Of a stretch of 64,000 bases of DNA, positions 43,116 through 52,532 are shown one piece after another (position 1 is the stretch's first letter; each line of letters opens with the position of its first letter). Source of the DNA: Methylocapsa sp. D3K7 (GTDB lineage Bacteria > Pseudomonadota > Alphaproteobacteria > Rhizobiales > Beijerinckiaceae); NCBI RefSeq assembly GCF_029855125.1, contig NZ_CP123229.1:3578501-3642500 (forward strand), read 5' to 3'. The notes below the pieces were generated by a model, which was given only the letters and a program-made list of their open reading frames with translations, was not told the DNA's origin and did no database searches. The translations under genes and the position numbers were made by a program.

Positions 43116-43220
43116 GTCGATTGGCCCTGTGAGGATAATTTGCTGAGCCGAAAGTGACGCGCGAACGGCGAAAAAATCGGTCGCGAGTCTGGGTCTCCGA
43201 TCGGATCGAGCTTTATTCAA
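43116..43220 (-). pseudogene. Partial copy of glf and its leader, with an internal deletion
   Basis: Bases 43116-43189 match glf 39786-39859 (about three mismatches in 74) and 43194-43220 match the glf leader at 40499-40525. The middle of glf (about 640 bp) is missing. It lies in the same orientation as glf, upstream of the oxidoreductase fusion gene, so the fusion gene is flanked by direct glf repeats. A short TTG-initiated frame across it is not thought to be a gene. Confidence 0.75.
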
Positions 43221-43319
43221 CTTATCTAAGGAATATGCGACAGCTTATTTAAATGTCACTTCGCTGAGCTCTTTTGTTACAATGAATTGAGAACATTTCG
43301 TTTTGAAGAGGAGCGGCCG

Positions 43320-44561
43320 TTGCGCCATCTGGGCAAAAATATCGCGGCACTGTTCGTTTTGCAAGCCAGCGTCTACATAGTTCCGCTCATCACGACTCCT
43401 TATCTCGCGCGAACTCTCGGTGTGGCCAATTTTGGCCTTCTGGGAGTGGCCTCGGCCATCGTCAGCTACGTCTCGCTCCTCAGCGATTGGGGATTCGCAT
43501 TCACGGCGACACGAGAGACCGCTCGCCACGCCGGGGACCCCGTCGCTCTGCGCAAAATTTTATGGGATACTCTGCTTGCCAAGGGGATGCTCTGCGGCGT
43601 TGGCCTCACGATTTTTCTCATAGTTATATCAATAGTTCCGCAATGGCGCGGAATAGTGCCGCTGCTCCTGATATACGCGTTGACCCCAATCACTGGCGTT
43701 TTTGGCGTGGGCTGGTTTTTGCAGGGTATGGAGAAAATGGTTGGCTATGCAACCGTTTCTCTCATCGGCCGCTTCACCTACGTCCCTCTCATCTTGTTGT
43801 TCGTTCATTCGCCACAAGATGTTCTCATCGTTGCAGCGATCCAAAGCGGAACCTCGGTCGTTTCCGTCATCGCGTCGCTGGTGGTGGCCAGCCGCAAAGT
43901 GCCGCTTTTGCCTATCCATCTCGACTTTAGGGCGGCGTTGCGGCAGATCAAACTAGGCATGCCTGTGTTCATCTCAACGGGCGGGATTAGCCTCTACACC
44001 CAGTCCAACATCATTCTCGTCGGAACAATCGCAGGCCCCATTCAAGCCGGTCTTTATAGCGGCGGGGAGAAGATACAAAGAGCACTGCAAGGTCTCGCCG
44101 GGCCGATCAGCGCGGCAGTCTATCCCCGTATTAACAATTTGTTGGTTTCAAACCCTGGTGAAGCGCATAAACTTATGAGATGGACACTCATCGGCCAAGG
44201 CGGTTTGACATTGTGTATGAGCATCGCAATGTTCCTTTCTGCCGATATCATCACGACTGTGTTTCTCGGCAATCAGTATGCGAACGCCGTCCCGGTTATT
44301 CGCTGGTTGTCGGCCATTCCATTTTTGACCGGGATTAATAACTCCCTGGGAGTGAACATGATGTTTCCCTTCGGGATGAACGCGGAAGTTGCCCGCATCA
44401 CGGTGGCAAGCGGAGTTTTCAATCTCGTGATGCTCTCATTGTTGACCTATGAAATGGGAGCCGTCGGAGCTGCGATTTCCATCGTCATGACCGAAATATT
44501 CGTCACATTGGCAGAGGCCTGGATAATCTATGCAAAACGAAAGGTTGTTTTTTCAAAGTGA
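43320..44561 (+). CDS. Oligosaccharide flippase (Wzx/MATE-type polysaccharide exporter)
   Basis: A 413-residue polytopic protein with about 12 TM helices and the RfbX-like N-terminal pattern NIAALFVLQASVYIVPLITT leading to PYLARTLG. Such flippases carry lipid-linked glycan units to the periplasmic face of the inner membrane. The TTG at 43320 follows AGAGGAG at a proper distance, so it was chosen over the TTG at 43287. It is the first gene of a plus-strand pair with the methyltransferase. Base composition is AT-richer than the housekeeping genes by eye. Confidence 0.88.
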   Translation: MRHLGKNIAALFVLQASVYIVPLITTPYLARTLGVANFGLLGVASAIVSYVSLLSDWGFAFTATRETARHAGDPVALRKILWDTLLAKGMLCGVGLTIFLIVISIVPQWRGIVPLLLIYALTPITGVFGVGWFLQGMEKMVGYATVSLIGRFTYVPLILLFVHSPQDVLIVAAIQSGTSVVSVIASLVVASRKVPLLPIHLDFRAALRQIKLGMPVFISTGGISLYTQSNIILVGTIAGPIQAGLYSGGEKIQRALQGLAGPISAAVYPRINNLLVSNPGEAHKLMRWTLIGQGGLTLCMSIAMFLSADIITTVFLGNQYANAVPVIRWLSAIPFLTGINNSLGVNMMFPFGMNAEVARITVASGVFNLVMLSLLTYEMGAVGAAISIVMTEIFVTLAEAWIIYAKRKVVFSK

Positions 44562-44587
44562 CTAAACGTGGATTTGTTGGAGGCAGA

Positions 44588-45286
44588 ATGAAAGCCTTGG
44601 CAAGTAGGTTGGTGAACCGCTTCTCAGGACGCCTTTCTAAGCCCCGTCCTTTTACAAAAAACACAGATTCATTTGATTTACGAGAGATTGCAACTTTCGT
44701 AGCGGCTCTTGAATCCGCTAGTTACTATACGAAGCATATGCTCAAATGTAAGTCATTTGAATGCGCTCCGGACTTACTCACGCACGCTTTATCCTTGGTG
44801 AAACTTCCTGGCATTATTTGTGAATTTGGCGTGGCAACGGGAACGACGATAAACCATATTGCGCGCCTCTCGGGAGGCAGGATCATCCATGGATTCGATG
44901 GGTTCACCGGTTTACCCGAGGATTGGCGAAGCGGGTTTCAAGCGGGCAAATTTGCTCAACACATACCCGCTGTGGAAAAAAACGTCACATTGCATGTTGG
45001 GCTGTTTTCAGAAACTTTGCCTCAGTTTGTTTCATCTCTCCAAGAGGATGTGGCTTTTCTTCACGTTGACTGCGATCTCTACTCGTCCACCAAAGAAATA
45101 TTTTTCTATTTGGGAAACAGAATAAAGCCAGGGACAGTCATCGTTTTTGATGAATATATGAATTTTCCAGGATGGAAAAATGATGAATGGAAAGCATTTC
45201 GTGAATTTATTTCGTCATCGAAGCTCAAATATAAATATGTCGGCTTGGTGCCTTCGCATCAACAAGTTGCCGTCGTGATTGAATAA
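44588..45286 (+). CDS. TylF/MycF-type SAM-dependent O-methyltransferase
   Basis: A 232-residue methyltransferase. SAM motif I is CEFGVATGTTINHIARL; the metal-binding region is VDCDLYSST and DEYMNFPGW, typical of macrocin-O-methyltransferase-like enzymes acting on sugars. It probably methylates a glycan. The ATG at 44588 follows GGAGGCAGA; an upstream GTG at 44558 overlaps the flippase stop and could also be used. It lies in the glf polysaccharide island. Confidence 0.85.
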   Translation: MKALASRLVNRFSGRLSKPRPFTKNTDSFDLREIATFVAALESASYYTKHMLKCKSFECAPDLLTHALSLVKLPGIICEFGVATGTTINHIARLSGGRIIHGFDGFTGLPEDWRSGFQAGKFAQHIPAVEKNVTLHVGLFSETLPQFVSSLQEDVAFLHVDCDLYSSTKEIFFYLGNRIKPGTVIVFDEYMNFPGWKNDEWKAFREFISSSKLKYKYVGLVPSHQQVAVVIE

Positions 45287-45349
45287 GATTTAGCGGCCGC
45301 GTTTTGTCCAGGAGTTGAGTCGGGCGCTGGCCTCTTTATCCGTCAATAA

Positions 45350-46366
45350 CTATGGAACGGGGCGTTCCGATTCCTGAAGAAGGTTTGGGTCAAAAATCGC
45401 CGCCGGTATTTTTGATTGATGTGCCGCCGGAACCTCGCTCCCTTCAAGCAATCGGATGTCGGGCTTTTCTTCCCCGCCCAGCATCCGGTTGATGAGCCAG
45501 CGCCTCAGGCCCGCCTTGAACGTCTCCTTGGAGACTTGGCTGTAGGACGGGTCCATCGGCACCCCCGCCAGCAAGTAGTATTTGCTCAGAACATCGGAGC
45601 CCAGCAGTCCGCGCTCCTGCGTAAAATAAGAAAAATGACCGATGACGATATCACCCGCGATCCTGCCCGGTTTGCCCGCGCGCGAGGGAAGGACAGCGCT
45701 CACCCATTCCTCGTCGTCCACCCCAAGCGGACAAAATTCTTCTTCCGTGAAGCTTGCGGCAAAATCACCGAAAAAGCCAAGGCAATTGATCGAAAATCGC
45801 GACAAACTTATTGCAAAATCAGGGACTTGAAATGCCGGCAGCTTGTTTGCTGCGGCCGCCTGAAGAAACACATCATGCAGAGCCTTTGCGAACATGGGGC
45901 TGCGCCAGCCGTAGGCACAGCCAGCTTGGGCGCTAACCCTGTTTCCTATATGAACGCGCCCATGATATTTTAGAAGCCACGTGCAGATCGCGTTGTTGAC
46001 GACGAGCGGCGACCACCAGCTAAAGCTATTTTTCTCGGCAATGGCCTTGTTATAGAGGCGCCGGCCAAAGTCTTTCGGAAGATAGACGATATCATCATCC
46101 ATCTTGATGTAAAAAACGCCAGGATCACGACATTTGACATAAAATCTATTGACCGAAAGATTGCTTCCATCTGATCCTTTCATGGATATAATGGATATCT
46201 TTGGTGATAGTTGCGCAAGTTCGTGAATATACTGCCTATCTGCTTCGTTCCGGCAATTATCCCAGAGATGCCAAGCGTCAATGCTCGCGTCATTCAAAAT
46301 ATAATGTTTTAAAAGGTCCAGATATTTTCGCCGACCCGCAGGGGTCACGACAACGATACGGTGCAT
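45350..46366 (-). CDS. Glycosyltransferase-like protein with DDD motif
   Basis: A 338-residue protein. It starts with IVVVTPAGRRKYLDLLKHYI and has a nucleotide-sugar/metal site YIKMDDDIVYLPKDFGRR near residue 90, consistent with a GT-A fold. No signal peptide or TM helix. The family is not exactly recognised; likeness is to GT2-like enzymes of polysaccharide clusters. It has an AT-rich 5' region and lies next to the DUF707-like gene on the same strand. Confidence 0.72.
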   Translation of the reverse strand: MHRIVVVTPAGRRKYLDLLKHYILNDASIDAWHLWDNCRNEADRQYIHELAQLSPKISIISMKGSDGSNLSVNRFYVKCRDPGVFYIKMDDDIVYLPKDFGRRLYNKAIAEKNSFSWWSPLVVNNAICTWLLKYHGRVHIGNRVSAQAGCAYGWRSPMFAKALHDVFLQAAAANKLPAFQVPDFAISLSRFSINCLGFFGDFAASFTEEEFCPLGVDDEEWVSAVLPSRAGKPGRIAGDIVIGHFSYFTQERGLLGSDVLSKYYLLAGVPMDPSYSQVSKETFKAGLRRWLINRMLGGEEKPDIRLLEGSEVPAAHQSKIPAAIFDPNLLQESERPVP

Positions 46367-46429
46367 AATGACTTTCCGTAGCTTAGGGCCAAGTAAAAAT
46401 TAGGTAACCTATCATGATATCACGATACC

Positions 46430-47311
46430 TCAACCGTAATCGATGACCCGGTCAGGCATTTGCTTCAAGGCTTTGTAGGTGTAACCTGCCATGCGCCGGG
46501 CAAGGGCACGCCGGTTCACCGGCAGCGTTTCCTTGAGCGCCAACAGCCAGCCCGCGAGCATGCGGAAATCGAAGGCCCTCTCATTGTGCGCGCGTTCGAT
46601 GTGGCGTCCATTGGCCAGGATCGCGCCATAGGTTTCAATGATTGGCTGTTCATCGATACCGAGCGTTCGGCAAAGCCCTCGCAGTTCGTCCCACGGCGAG
46701 ATGTTTTTGTCGCGCAAAGCCTTGTAGTTGGGGCCACCGACGGGACGCGTATGACGCACTGCGACCTCGTCGATGAGTGCCATTTTCATGGGACCGGCGA
46801 ACTTCGCCCATGCCTGCTCGAGGCCCCATCCGCTCAGGGTCCCGGCGAAATAGCCCAAGGTCTTATTGAGCAGCGCTTTCGTAAGGCACGGCGCCATCAC
46901 TTCCACAAAATTGGTGTAGCGCAGGCGCGTGCCGGCGTTGCGGAGGGTAATGAGGTGGGCGTAATAGCTATTCCAAGTGAGCGTTGGATGGCCAATCTCA
47001 AGGCCATGAGCCTTGCATATATCGAATAGGCGGTTGAGGTCGTCCTTCGACGCCATCAGATCATCGTCGGGCAACAAAATATAATCATAGCGGGCAAGGA
47101 ATTCCGGATGCTTGATGAAAACGTCATGAAGACCCTGCCATTTGGGGCCTTTTCCGTCGATCCGCGTCACGTCCTCGATTTTATATAAGTCCGGGTCGTC
47201 GCCAAAATAACTGACGGCGAGATCCCAGTTGCGGCCGCTGTCGCCTGCGAGCCAATGCGGATGCAATGAACTATCGCCCGCCCTGACAACGACTAAATTG
47301 CGTCTCGACAT
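46430..47311 (-). CDS. DUF707 family glycosyltransferase-like protein
   Basis: A 293-residue protein of the DUF707 type: RRNLVVVRAGDSSLHPHWL at the start, YDYILLPDDDLMASKDDLNRLF near residue 75 with a DDD-like metal site, and an HTRPVGG motif near residue 185. The family has a GT-A-like fold and is found in surface-glycan clusters. It shares the strand with the downstream DDD glycosyltransferase-like gene, separated by 63 AT-rich bases. Substrate unknown. Confidence 0.78.
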   Translation of the reverse strand: MSRRNLVVVRAGDSSLHPHWLAGDSGRNWDLAVSYFGDDPDLYKIEDVTRIDGKGPKWQGLHDVFIKHPEFLARYDYILLPDDDLMASKDDLNRLFDICKAHGLEIGHPTLTWNSYYAHLITLRNAGTRLRYTNFVEVMAPCLTKALLNKTLGYFAGTLSGWGLEQAWAKFAGPMKMALIDEVAVRHTRPVGGPNYKALRDKNISPWDELRGLCRTLGIDEQPIIETYGAILANGRHIERAHNERAFDFRMLAGWLLALKETLPVNRRALARRMAGYTYKALKQMPDRVIDYG

Positions 47312-47891
47312 CTATGCCGCGCTTCTCCGGGAAATATCCAAATTAAAGTTACGTCCAAAAGACATGCGCCAGTGGCCGCCCGTTTCATCGTGCCTTCAAC
47401 TTAGGACGGCATCTGGTAGATTTTCTTGGCACCGCCCGCGCGAACGGCGCTTATAAACTTCCACGAAAGAATTTCAGACCCTTTGCGCGGCACAGGGAAC
47501 ACCAAGTAGCGATTGGCGTCAATGGTGACTTCATACTTTCTGTAGGTTCGCTCAAGACGCAGCTGGAAAGCTTCAACTGTGTGCAGTCGTGATCAAGCAA
47601 GAACAGTTCCAGGCAGGAACGCCGCGGCCGGCAGGACGGTTCATCGACCGGCCAATCAATCCGGTTCTGGCGCTAGCCTGCATCGAACACCGGGACCATG
47701 TGTCGCAGATGTGTGTATACCCCCTGGGCTCGAAGCTGATCCACTTGTAGCGCCTGGAGTAATCAAGCTGAATTGATTGCGGAACGGCCATGCTCGAACG
47801 CCCGCAATCGTTGCTCAAAAAGTTCTTTTCGTGCTTAGTAAGGCGGCAATAAGGGAACCAGCCAATTCCCTAAAACCCTGGAGGAATGTTC
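47312..47891. other. Degenerate intergenic region with possible gene remnants
   Basis: Minus-strand translation shows stretches that look coding but shift between frames. One frame near 47410-47570 reads YRKYEVTIDANRYLVFPVPR and LSWKFISAVRAGGAKK. Another (47573-47818) reads QLDYSRRYKWISFEPRGYTH. This fits a frameshifted or truncated gene. No family was recognised. Confidence 0.4.
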
Positions 47892-48407
47892 ATGAGGGTC
47901 CGTTTGTTGCTGTCCGCGCTGACCGCCGCGCTTATCGCCGTGCTCGCTTCTGCCGCCACTGCGCACCAAGAAGTCGCGGGCAATTTGAAGATCGGTCATC
48001 CTTGGATTCATGAGGCCGCGGCGGGGGCTCCGAGCACCTATGCTTGCATCATCGAAATCAAAAACGACGGCGACGAACCGGAAACCTTGCTCGGCGCGAC
48101 GGTGGATGGAGCCGGTCCCGGTGTGTTGTATCAAATCATCGAGAAAGACGGCAAATTCAATTCGACGCCGGTCGAACAAGGGCTGCTTATTAAACCGCAT
48201 GGCAGCATCGAGTTGAGCCCGAGCACCTATCAATTTCGATTTAAGAATATCACCAAAGCTTTGACCGAGGATTCGATGGTCGAGGGGACACTCGTGTTCG
48301 AGAAATTGCACAGCGTTCCGGTCCATTTCATGGTCGAACCAGACGATACCGCCCCCAAAGAAGAAGCCGACCATGATCATGACGACCACGATCATCACAA
48401 GATGTGA
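47892..48407 (+). CDS. PCuAC-like periplasmic protein lacking canonical copper ligands
   Basis: A 171-residue exported protein with a signal peptide (MRVRLLLSALTAALIAVLAS, cleavage at TAH) and the PCuAC/DUF461 fold: GHPWIHEAAAGAPSTY, IKNDGDEPETLLGA and GLLIKPHGSIELSPSTYQF. In PCuAC copper chaperones a conserved HxM motif follows strand three; here that place reads VLYQIIEKDGK, and the Met-rich loop is FRFKNI, so canonical ligands are missing. A His/Asp tail (EADHDHDDHDHHKM) is added at the end. The ATG at 47892 follows GGAGG by 7 bases. The role in copper delivery is thus uncertain. Confidence 0.85.
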   Translation: MRVRLLLSALTAALIAVLASAATAHQEVAGNLKIGHPWIHEAAAGAPSTYACIIEIKNDGDEPETLLGATVDGAGPGVLYQIIEKDGKFNSTPVEQGLLIKPHGSIELSPSTYQFRFKNITKALTEDSMVEGTLVFEKLHSVPVHFMVEPDDTAPKEEADHDHDDHDHHKM

Positions 48408-48495
48408 TCGGGGCCGTTTCCCAAAAAGTTTGCCCCGCAGGCGCGACGGTCAGGCTCTTTGTCTGATGCGGATGCTCGTTTAGGAAACCTCTCCC

Positions 48496-49272
48496 ATGAC
48501 TGAAGTGGTTGCGCCGGAGGCCGGTCCGGCAACGAGCCAGGTCGAGCGTCTCTTTTCCGGCTCCATCGGCGCGGAATATCACATGCTCGACTTGATCTGT
48601 CCGGCGGCGGCGGCGATGAGCAAGCGAGTTGGCGATTTCGTTGCGAGTCTTTCCTTCGATGCGGCAAACTGCCAGACGTCCTTGAGTGCTTTCGAGATCG
48701 GCTGCGGCACCGGTACGACGACACTGGGGTTGCTGGAATCTCGCCGCGGTCTCACGATCCTGGCCGCCGACAATGAACCGGCCATGTTGAGTCAGGCGCA
48801 AAGAAATTTATCCCGCTTCATCGATGAGGGACGCCTGCGCCTGGTCGAAACGGATGCGCTGACGGCGCTGCGGGAGCTTGCGGCGAACAGTCAGCATGTG
48901 GTGGCGTCGGCCTATGCCGTGCATAATTTTAAGGACAGCTACCGGGATCTCGTTCTGACCGAAATTTTCCGTGTCCTGCGGCCGGGCAGTATGTTTGTAA
49001 ACGGCGACCGCTATGCACTCGATAACATTGCCGGACAGACGCGGCTCACCCAGGAGGAGGCGCACGGCTATTTCAAGGTTTTCTCGGCGATCAATCGTTT
49101 CGACCTCTTGGAGCAATGGGTTCTGCATCTGTTCAGCGACGAGTCGGCGGATCACATCATGCGGCTTAGCCCGTCACTGGAAAAATTGCGGGAAATTGGC
49201 TTCACTCCTGTCGAAGTGCATTTCCGCGATGGCGTCAACACGCTACTGTCTGCCACGAAACCGGCCGCCTAG
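48496..49272 (+). CDS. Class I SAM-dependent methyltransferase
   Basis: A 258-residue methyltransferase with SAM motif I FEIGCGTGTTTLGLL (near residues 65-80), motif II ILAADNEPAMLSQA and the post-core VLRPGSMFVNGDRY. No membrane segment. Substrate unknown; the fold is generic. It follows the PCuAC-like gene by 88 bases on the same strand. Confidence 0.82.
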   Translation: MTEVVAPEAGPATSQVERLFSGSIGAEYHMLDLICPAAAAMSKRVGDFVASLSFDAANCQTSLSAFEIGCGTGTTTLGLLESRRGLTILAADNEPAMLSQAQRNLSRFIDEGRLRLVETDALTALRELAANSQHVVASAYAVHNFKDSYRDLVLTEIFRVLRPGSMFVNGDRYALDNIAGQTRLTQEEAHGYFKVFSAINRFDLLEQWVLHLFSDESADHIMRLSPSLEKLREIGFTPVEVHFRDGVNTLLSATKPAA

Positions 49273-49495
49273 GGGGCGGGGGCTACAACATACAACGCCA
49301 ACACTTCGCCAGCCTCTGGCAAAATCCAGCCTCTGGCAAAATCATTGCATGATGTATAAACTTAAGAGTTCAACCGATACACGCTAATCAGCGCTGGGCA
49401 GCCGATCCACCAAGCCATTGAATGCCGGTGGCTTTTGCGTGAAAGCGCCGCGTTACGCCGAGAGGACAAATGATGCCCGCGAGCGAGGACCTTGC

Positions 49496-50203
49496 ATGAA
49501 CAAAGTTTATCCAGATGCACGTTCGGCCTTGGCCGATATCGTCAAGGACGGAATGATCCTCATGTCGGGAGGATTTGGGCTTTGTGGCATTCCACACGTT
49601 CTGATCGAGGCCATTCATGATCTCGGGGTCAAGAATTTGACGGTCATCTCGAACAATGCGGGGGTCGATGGCGCCGGACTGGGCATTTTGCTCGAGACGC
49701 GGCAGATCAAAAAAATGATCTCGTCTTATGTCGGTGAGAACAAGCTCTTCGAGCGGCAATATCTTTCCGGCGAACTGGAACTCGAATTCAATCCGCAAGG
49801 CACACTCGCCGAACGCATCAGGGCAGGGGGCGCCGGGATTCCGGCATTTTTCACAAAAACCGGCGTTGGGACTCTCGTGGCGGAGGGAAAGGAGCTGCGT
49901 GAATTCGACGGCGCCACCTATGTCATGGAGCGCGGGCTTGTCGCCGATGTCTCGATCGTCCACGCCTATAAGGGTGATACCGAAGGCAATCTCATTTTTC
50001 GTAAGACGGCCCGCAACTTCAATCCGATGATGGCAACCGCCGGCAAAGTCACTGTGGCGCAAGTCGAGCATCTTGTGCAACCTGGCGAAATCGATCCGGC
50101 GGCAATCCACACGCCCGGTATTTTTGTCCAGCGCATCGTCCACACGCCGGACATCGCTAAGCAGATCGAAAAGCGCACCACGCGTCCGCGCATCGCTGCG
50201 TAA
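49496..50203 (+). CDS. 3-oxoacid CoA-transferase subunit A
   Basis: A 235-residue CoA-transferase family I alpha subunit, with the glycine-rich motif [11 protein letters not shown] (near 22-32), then [17 protein letters not shown]. It transfers CoA from succinyl-CoA or acetyl-CoA to a 3-oxoacid such as acetoacetate, in ketone-body and PHB use. The ATG at 49496 has GCGAGGAC upstream. It overlaps nothing and is followed by subunit B after 13 bases, with a clear ribosome-binding site. Confidence 0.92.
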   Translation: MNKVYPDARSALADIVKDGMILMSGGFGLCGIPHVLIEAIHDLGVKNLTVISNNAGVDGAGLGILLETRQIKKMISSYVGENKLFERQYLSGELELEFNPQGTLAERIRAGGAGIPAFFTKTGVGTLVAEGKELREFDGATYVMERGLVADVSIVHAYKGDTEGNLIFRKTARNFNPMMATAGKVTVAQVEHLVQPGEIDPAAIHTPGIFVQRIVHTPDIAKQIEKRTTRPRIAA

Positions 50204-50216
50204 AGGAGAAACCGAG

Positions 50217-50879
50217 ATGGCCTGGACCAGGGATCAGATGGCGGAACGCGCAGCCAAGGAATTGCGGGACGGCTTTTATGTCAATCTCGGGATCGGCATT
50301 CCGACGCTCGTGGCAAATTTCATTCCGCCTGGCATGGATGTGCAATTGCAAAGCGAGAATGGCATGCTCGGCATGGGACCGTTTCCGTACGAGGGCGAGG
50401 AGGATGCCGACCTGATCAATGCTGGCAAGCAGACGATCACCGAACTTCCGACGACCAGTTATTTCTCCTCGGCTGACAGTTTTGGCATGATTAGAGGCGG
50501 CCATATCGATCTTGCCATTCTCGGCGCGATGGAAGTCACCGAACGCGGCGATCTCGCCAATTGGATGATCCCCGGCAAGATGGTGAAGGGAATGGGGGGC
50601 GCCATGGATCTTGTCGCCGGCGTCAAGCGGGTCGTGGTGGTGATGGAGCACACAGCCAAGGGACAGCCGAAACTCCTGCACCATTGCACTTTGCCGCTGA
50701 CTGGCACGGCGGTCGTCGATCTCGTGATCACGGACTTGGCAGTTTTTTCTATCGACAAGGAAGGGGGCGGCGGTATGACCCTGATCGAACTCGCCGAAGG
50801 CGTCACTCTGGACGAGATCAAGGCGAACACCGAGGCCACCTTTAAAGTGGCGGGGGACCTCAAAACCAAGGCGGCGTGA
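50217..50879 (+). CDS. 3-oxoacid CoA-transferase subunit B
   Basis: A 220-residue beta subunit. The catalytic Glu is Glu47 in QSENGMLG, which forms the glutamyl-CoA thioester; [10 protein letters not shown] and [14 protein letters not shown] complete the family pattern. It forms the enzyme with subunit A just upstream (13-base spacing, AAAGGAGAAACC before the ATG). The pair could serve acetoacetate or 3-oxoadipate; conservation of both subunits suggests SCOT-like function. It converges with comF at a 9-base gap. Confidence 0.92.
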   Translation: MAWTRDQMAERAAKELRDGFYVNLGIGIPTLVANFIPPGMDVQLQSENGMLGMGPFPYEGEEDADLINAGKQTITELPTTSYFSSADSFGMIRGGHIDLAILGAMEVTERGDLANWMIPGKMVKGMGGAMDLVAGVKRVVVVMEHTAKGQPKLLHHCTLPLTGTAVVDLVITDLAVFSIDKEGGGGMTLIELAEGVTLDEIKANTEATFKVAGDLKTKAA

Positions 50880-50888
50880 AGCGGAGAC

Positions 50889-51686
50889 TCAGATCGCTCG
50901 CGCGAACACCAAAACATCGACGTGTTTGGCGCCGCTTCGCAGCAGCGCGCGAGAAGCTGCGTTGGCGGTTGCCCCGGAGGTCATGACGTCGTCGACAAGC
51001 ACCACGGCGCGGCCTTCGATCTGTCCGGCCTTCCCATCGTTCACGCGAAACGCGCCTTGTAAGTTCAGTGCCCGTTGCGAACGGGATAGGCCAACTTGCG
51101 ATGGAGTCGGTTTGACTCGCGCGAGAATAAAAGGATCGGCCGGGACGCCGCATCGATCCGAAATGGCCTGCGCCAGGGCGTGTGCCTGGTTGAACCTGCG
51201 GACAGCAAGGCGGCGGCGGTGCAGGGGTACCGGCACGAGGACTTCCGCCTCTGCCAAGATTTCGGTCCCCGCGCGCGCCATCCACGCTCCAAGGGGTTTG
51301 GCGAGTTCCATCCGGTCGCTATATTTCAGCCGGTGAACCAGCCGCCGGACGGGGCCGTCCTCGAAATGCGCGACAGCCCGGGCGCGGGCATAGACCGGAG
51401 GATCGGCGACCGCCTCGGGCGACAAAAGCCCGTCATTGCCAAGATCCATGGCGAAGGGCGTCCCAAGGCGGTCGCAAAACGGACGCTCGATAAAACGCAC
51501 TTGCGCCCAGCAGGCGGCACATAACGAGCCAGAAGCGCCTGTGGATTCACGGCAGTTGAGGCAGGCGGGCGGAAACACCGTGTCGAGCGCGGCATGCGCC
51601 AAACCCCGCAAAACCGGCAAGGCCCGGAGAGCGGCCGTGTTGCGCAGGAAGTCCGAAAGCCCCCGTAAAGGGGATTCGGCAGCCAT
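50889..51686 (-). CDS. comF: ComF family phosphoribosyltransferase-like protein
   Basis: A 265-residue ComF-like protein. An N-terminal zinc-binding module CLNCRESTGASGSLCAACW holds four Cys; the double-strand motif VLVPVPLHRRRLAVRRFNQA and the PRPP-loop VVLVDDVMTSGAT follow. Family members aid DNA uptake during competence or act in nucleotide scavenging. The start at 51686 is preferred over 51761 because the extra residues are not family-like. It converges with the CoA-transferase pair. Confidence 0.9.
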   Translation of the reverse strand: MAAESPLRGLSDFLRNTAALRALPVLRGLAHAALDTVFPPACLNCRESTGASGSLCAACWAQVRFIERPFCDRLGTPFAMDLGNDGLLSPEAVADPPVYARARAVAHFEDGPVRRLVHRLKYSDRMELAKPLGAWMARAGTEILAEAEVLVPVPLHRRRLAVRRFNQAHALAQAISDRCGVPADPFILARVKPTPSQVGLSRSQRALNLQGAFRVNDGKAGQIEGRAVVLVDDVMTSGATANAASRALLRSGAKHVDVLVFARAI

Positions 51687-51687
51687 C

Positions 51688-52374
51688 CTACGGCGGTCCA
51701 AACGCCAGGAGTTCCCTGGTGTAAATCTCACGGACTTCGGAGAAGGGCTCGTGGGCCGCATTGTAAATCAAGGCGCGATGCTGGAAAAGCTGCAAGGGTA
51801 TCTCCAAAGCCGCCTCGGGGTTTGCGTCAGCGGGTGGGGCAAGCTCCCAGCCATCCGGAAGCGGCTTCCAAAACATCTCAACAGCTAAATTCTCGCGTGT
51901 GGGCTTTAAATCCCGTACCGCCCGGCCAAAAGGCGTGTCGGTCGTAATCAGCATATGGTTGATTTCCGGCCCGACCCGGCGTGGCACATACCAATTGTCA
52001 GCTTCGACCAGGACGTGGCCACCGCAGGTGAGCTCAACGTGCCGGTAGGTGATCTCCTCTTCGGGGCCAATTTGAAGCCTTCGCCGCTGCTCGGACGAGA
52101 CAGGCTTCTCTGGACCAGGGATTCGCCTGGCGTGGACCACGGGTTCGCTCGCCAGTTTGTGATCGGCGCACCATTTGGTGAGAACTTCCGTTGCGGTACA
52201 GGAGGCGCACAGAAGGCGGCCATTGAGGGTCTCGATCAAGGCGAGGGCCTCGACACGCGAAAGCAGGGTGTCCGGCCAAGGCCCGCCGGTCCGCCGTAAC
52301 ACGGGCTCGGCTGAAATCGTTGAGGCGTAGAGGTTCAACGTCACTATTGTTCCAATCCACCACCAGTGGCGCAT
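51688..52374 (-). CDS. UbiC-like (chorismate lyase-fold) exported protein
   Basis: A 228-residue protein that resembles chorismate-lyase/UbiC-like and related UTRA-type folds, with RHVELTCGGHVLVEADNWYVPRR as the central strand pair. The DTPFGRAVRDLK segment is in the position of the UbiC active-site loop. A hydrophobic leader (MRHWWWIGTIVTLNLYASTISA) suggests export or membrane anchoring, unusual for UbiC. The frame is open to 52434. It ends one base before comF starts. The enzymatic activity is doubtful. Confidence 0.6.
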   Translation of the reverse strand: MRHWWWIGTIVTLNLYASTISAEPVLRRTGGPWPDTLLSRVEALALIETLNGRLLCASCTATEVLTKWCADHKLASEPVVHARRIPGPEKPVSSEQRRRLQIGPEEEITYRHVELTCGGHVLVEADNWYVPRRVGPEINHMLITTDTPFGRAVRDLKPTRENLAVEMFWKPLPDGWELAPPADANPEAALEIPLQLFQHRALIYNAAHEPFSEVREIYTRELLAFGPP

Positions 52375-52532
52375 GCGAGCGTTTCCATACGGCATTTTAA
52401 AGGTCAGGGGCAACCAGGCCCCTAGATTCGTCATAACACAAGTGTGTTAAACGTACCTGGCCCCGCCTGGACATAAATGCACCTGGGCACGTATCCCATT
52501 TAAATCCCGCAGTCTGACGTCATGGAGGTTCC

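Noticed and set aside
43020..43220. 66-residue TTG-initiated frame with glf-like residues
   Set aside because: It is the scar of a partial glf copy joined to unrelated sequence; the protein would have no fold.
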